A stretch of 64,000 nt of DNA. It comes from Candidatus Kosakonia sp. 282A-S69. GTDB lineage: Bacteria; Pseudomonadota; Gammaproteobacteria; Enterobacterales; Enterobacteriaceae. The translations under genes and the position numbers were made by a program. The notes under the pieces are model-generated. The model made no database searches. It had not been told where the DNA came from and saw only the letters and a list, made by a program, of their open reading frames with translations. Numbering within the stretch: the first letter of the stretch is position 1; the number at the start of each line of letters is the position of its first letter. The stretch spans positions 303,608-367,607 of the forward strand of contig NZ_JAROAU010000001.1 of NCBI RefSeq assembly GCF_029433855.1, in the 5' to 3' direction. Positions 61,021-64,000 of the stretch are shown one piece after another.

Positions 61021-61026
61021 TATACT
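61021..61026 (+). promoter_or_regulatory. Candidate -10 element of glyQS
   Basis: TATACT stands 43 bp before the glyQ ATG. No good -35 box was seen at 17 nt. It is the best promoter-like element in the 135-bp ysaB-glyQ gap. Confidence 0.45.
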
Positions 61027-61068
61027 GGTCGCCTCCTTTAAATCCACACGTATCCAGCACGAAATAAT

Positions 61069-61980
61069 ATGCAAAAGTTTGATACCAGGACCTTTCAGGG
61101 TCTGATCCTGACCTTACAGGATTATTGGGCTCGTCAGGGCTGCACCATCGTTCAACCTCTGGACATGGAAGTGGGTGCCGGCACCTCGCACCCGATGACC
61201 AGCCTGCGCGCGCTGGGCCCGGAGCCGATGGCAACCGCCTACGTTCAGCCTTCCCGCCGCCCGACCGATGGTCGCTACGGCGAAAACCCGAACCGCTTAC
61301 AGCACTACTATCAGTTCCAGGTGGTGATTAAACCCTCTCCGGACAACATTCAGGAACTGTATCTCGGGTCACTGAAAGAGCTGGGTATGGACCCGACCAT
61401 TCACGATATCCGTTTCGTGGAAGATAACTGGGAGAACCCGACGCTGGGTGCCTGGGGTCTTGGTTGGGAAGTGTGGCTTAACGGCATGGAAGTGACGCAG
61501 TTCACCTACTTCCAGCAGGTTGGCGGCCTGGAGTGCAAGCCGATCACCGGTGAGATCACCTACGGTCTGGAACGTCTGGCGATGTACATTCAGGGCGTGG
61601 ACAGCGTCTACGATCTGGTCTGGAGCGACGGCCCGCTGGGTAAAACTACCTACGGCGACGTGTTCCATCAAAACGAAGTGGAGCAGTCCACTTACAACTT
61701 CGAATACGCCGATGTCGACTTCCTTTTCACCTGCTTTGAGCAGTATGAGAAAGAGGCTCAGCAGCTGCTGGCGCTGGAAAACCCGCTGCCGCTGCCGGCT
61801 TACGAACGCATTCTGAAAGCCGCCCACAGCTTCAACCTGCTTGATGCGCGTAAAGCCATCTCCGTCACCGAACGCCAGCGCTACATTCTGCGCATCCGTA
61901 CGCTGACCAAAGCAGTCGCTGAAGCCTATTACGCTTCCCGTGAAGCCCTTGGCTTCCCGATGTGCAACAGAAATAAATAA
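61069..61980 (+). CDS. glyQ: Glycine-tRNA ligase alpha subunit
   Basis: GlyQ is the catalytic alpha subunit of the bacterial alpha2beta2 glycyl-tRNA synthetase. The 303-residue product is a class II synthetase core, with [20 protein letters not shown] at the N-terminus, [39 protein letters not shown] and [20 protein letters not shown], which includes the motif 3 arginine. It lies 9 bp before glyS, the conserved glyQS operon. Confidence 0.98.
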   Translation: MQKFDTRTFQGLILTLQDYWARQGCTIVQPLDMEVGAGTSHPMTSLRALGPEPMATAYVQPSRRPTDGRYGENPNRLQHYYQFQVVIKPSPDNIQELYLGSLKELGMDPTIHDIRFVEDNWENPTLGAWGLGWEVWLNGMEVTQFTYFQQVGGLECKPITGEITYGLERLAMYIQGVDSVYDLVWSDGPLGKTTYGDVFHQNEVEQSTYNFEYADVDFLFTCFEQYEKEAQQLLALENPLPLPAYERILKAAHSFNLLDARKAISVTERQRYILRIRTLTKAVAEAYYASREALGFPMCNRNK

Positions 61981-61989
61981 GAGGCGGCC

Positions 61990-64000
61990 ATGTCAGAGAA
62001 AACATTCCTGGTGGAAATCGGCACCGAAGAGCTGCCACCAAAAGCGCTGCGCAGCCTGGCTGAGTCCTTCGCTGCTAACTTTACCGCGGAGCTGGATGCG
62101 GCAGGTGTTGCCCACGGCGAGGTTAAATGGTTCGCCGCGCCGCGCCGTCTGGCGCTGAAAGTCGCTAACCTTGCTGCCGCGCAACCGGATCGCGAAGTTG
62201 AAAAACGCGGCCCGGCTATCGCCCAGGCGTTTGACGCGGAAGGCAAACCGAGCAAAGCGGCTGAAGGCTGGGCGCGCGGCTGCGGTATCACCGTCGATCA
62301 GGCTGAACGTCTGACCACCGACAAAGGCGAATGGCTGCTCTACCGCGCCCATGTTAAAGGCGAAAGCATCGAAACGCTGCTGCCGAACATGATCGCCACC
62401 TCGCTTAGCAAACTGCCGATCCCGAAACTGATGCGCTGGGGCGCGTCGGACGTGCACTTCGTGCGTCCGGTTCACACTGTTACGCTGCTGCTGGGCGACC
62501 AGCTGGTTCCGGCAACCATCCTTGGCATTCAGTCCGATCGCGTGATCCGCGGCCACCGCTTTATGGGCGAGCCGGAGTTCACCATCGACAACGCCGATCA
62601 CTACCCGCAAATCCTGCTGGAGCGCGGCAAAGTGATGGCGGATTACGCCGAGCGTAAAGCCAAAATCAAAGCGGATGCTGAAGAGGCGGCGCGCAAGATT
62701 GGCGGTGTCGCCGATCTGAGCGACAGCCTGCTGGAAGAGGTGACGTCGCTGGTTGAGTGGCCAGTGGTGCTGACCGCGAAGTTCGAAGAGAAGTTCCTCG
62801 CGGTTCCGGCAGAAGCGCTGGTCTACACCATGAAGGGTGACCAGAAGTACTTCCCGGTGTATGGCAACGACGGCAAACTGCTGCCAAATTTCATCTTCGT
62901 CGCCAATATCGAGTCGAAAGATCCGCAACAGATTATCTCCGGTAATGAAAAAGTGGTGCGCCCGCGTCTGGCGGATGCCGAATTCTTCTTCAATACCGAC
63001 CGTAAAAAACGCCTGGAAGACCACCTGCCGCGTCTGCAAACCGTGCTGTTCCAGCAGCAGCTCGGCACGCTGCGCGACAAGACCGATCGTATTCAGGCGC
63101 TGGCGGGCTGGATTGCCGGTCAGATTGGCGCAGATGTGAACCACGCCACGCGCGCGGGCCTGCTCTCCAAGTGCGATCTGATGACCAACATGGTGTTTGA
63201 GTTTACCGACACCCAGGGCGTGATGGGCATGCACTATGCGCGTCACGACGGGGAAGCCGAAGATGTTGCCGTCGCGCTGAACGAGCAGTATCAGCCGCGT
63301 TTTGCCGGTGACGATCTGCCGTCTAACCCGGTGGCCTGCGCCGTGGCGATTGCCGATAAGATGGATACCCTCGCGGGGATCTTCGGTATCGGCCAGCATC
63401 CGAAAGGGGATAAAGACCCGTTCGCGCTGCGCCGTGCCGCGCTGGGTGTGCTGCGTATTATCGTTGAGAAGAACCTGGCGCTGGATCTGCAAACTCTGAC
63501 CGAAGAGGCGGTGCGTCTCTACGGCGATAAGCTGACGAACGCTAAAGTGGTCGACGATGTGATCGACTTTATGCTGGGCCGCTTCCGCGCCTGGTATCAG
63601 GATGAAGGCTACAGCGTGGATACCATCCAGGCGGTGCTGGCGCGCCGTCCGACTAAACCGGCAGACTTCGACGCGCGTATGAAGGCGGTTTCCCACTTCC
63701 GTACGCTGGAGGAAGCGGCGGCGTTGGCGGCAGCCAACAAGCGCGTCTCCAACATCCTGGCGAAATCTGACGAAACGCTGAATGAGAACGTGCAGGCGGC
63801 GGTGCTGAAAGAGGCGGCAGAGATTAAGCTGGCGGGCAACGTGGTGGTTCTGCGCGATACCCTGCAGCCGTTCTTCGCCGAAGGGCGTTATCAGGAGGCG
63901 TTGATCGAGCTGGCGCAGCTGCGCGAGCCGGTGGATGAGTTCTTTGAGAACGTGATGGTGAACGCCGAAGATAGAGAGGTGCGCATCAACCGCCTGACGC
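61990..64000 (+). CDS. glyS: Glycine-tRNA ligase beta subunit (3' end cut by window)
   Basis: GlyS is the beta subunit of glycyl-tRNA synthetase and recognises tRNA(Gly). The frame runs from an ATG ([20 protein letters not shown]) through the end of the window, giving about 670 codons of an expected 689 or so. It ends in REVRINRLT, so roughly twenty C-terminal residues lie outside. Conserved blocks include [40 protein letters not shown] and the HD-like region [21 protein letters not shown] ribosome site (GAGG) stands 5 nt upstream. The partial state is due to the window, not to a mutation. Confidence 0.97.
   Translation, partial: MSEKTFLVEIGTEELPPKALRSLAESFAANFTAELDAAGVAHGEVKWFAAPRRLALKVANLAAAQPDREVEKRGPAIAQAFDAEGKPSKAAEGWARGCGITVDQAERLTTDKGEWLLYRAHVKGESIETLLPNMIATSLSKLPIPKLMRWGASDVHFVRPVHTVTLLLGDQLVPATILGIQSDRVIRGHRFMGEPEFTIDNADHYPQILLERGKVMADYAERKAKIKADAEEAARKIGGVADLSDSLLEEVTSLVEWPVVLTAKFEEKFLAVPAEALVYTMKGDQKYFPVYGNDGKLLPNFIFVANIESKDPQQIISGNEKVVRPRLADAEFFFNTDRKKRLEDHLPRLQTVLFQQQLGTLRDKTDRIQALAGWIAGQIGADVNHATRAGLLSKCDLMTNMVFEFTDTQGVMGMHYARHDGEAEDVAVALNEQYQPRFAGDDLPSNPVACAVAIADKMDTLAGIFGIGQHPKGDKDPFALRRAALGVLRIIVEKNLALDLQTLTEEAVRLYGDKLTNAKVVDDVIDFMLGRFRAWYQDEGYSVDTIQAVLARRPTKPADFDARMKAVSHFRTLEEAAALAAANKRVSNILAKSDETLNENVQAAVLKEAAEIKLAGNVVVLRDTLQPFFAEGRYQEALIELAQLREPVDEFFENVMVNAEDREVRINRLT

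Noticed and set aside
61993-63696. 567-codon open frame opposite glyS
   Set aside because: It is antisense to glyS, a clear essential gene, and its length follows from GC-rich codon usage.

Overview
The window is a stretch of a gammaproteobacterial chromosome from the family Enterobacteriaceae. Nearly every protein is recognisable as the close relative of an Escherichia coli K-12 protein, and the gene order follows the E. coli segment from slmA to glyS, with slmA at the left end. Several differences show that it is not E. coli itself: waaS is missing, selB sits directly beside ysaA, and a two-gene cassette occupies the place of yiaAB beside xylB. A genus such as Kosakonia, Enterobacter or a relative is plausible, but I cannot fix the genus by reading alone. 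No rRNA, tRNA, insertion sequence, prophage or CRISPR array was seen.

Layout. 1-6.6 kb: slmA, dut and coaBC on the minus strand, then radC, rpmB-rpmG and mutM on the plus strand, then waaA-coaD on the minus strand. 6.6-20.2 kb: the lipopolysaccharide core locus. A JUMPstart/ops leader opens the plus-strand operon waaQ-G-P-B-O-J-Y-Z-U, which meets the minus-strand operon hldD-waaF-waaC-waaL at a shared terminator. Together these genes build and phosphorylate the heptose inner core, add the hexose outer core and ligate O-antigen. 20.4-24 kb: kbl-tdh (threonine catabolism) and waaH, an accessory core glucuronosyltransferase. 24-31.3 kb: gpmI-envC-yibQ (minus) and yibN-grxC-secB-gpsA-cysE (plus).

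31.3-40.5 kb: the minus-strand lldPRD-trmL lactate genes, with two LldR-like operators, then yibL and the mannitol operon mtlADR, whose upstream region holds four well-formed CRP sites. 40.5-45 kb: yibF, selA-selB (selenocysteine synthesis and insertion) and ysaA. 45-49.7 kb: avtA, malS and bax. 49.7-57.9 kb: the D-xylose regulon, xylFGHR (minus) divergent from xylAB (plus). 58-59.5 kb: an isochorismatase-fold hydrolase and a GlxA-type regulator. 59.5-64 kb: wecH, ysaB, glyQ and the first 670 codons of glyS, cut by the window end.

The window is mostly ordinary core genome. The points most worth a second look are the hydrolase/regulator cassette, a rhodanese (YibN) with no catalytic cysteine, the waaS-less core operon, regularly spaced regulatory sites (LldR pair, CRP array), a leader hairpin before selA, and a dispersed stem-loop repeat. 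I did not find a clearly new biological system.
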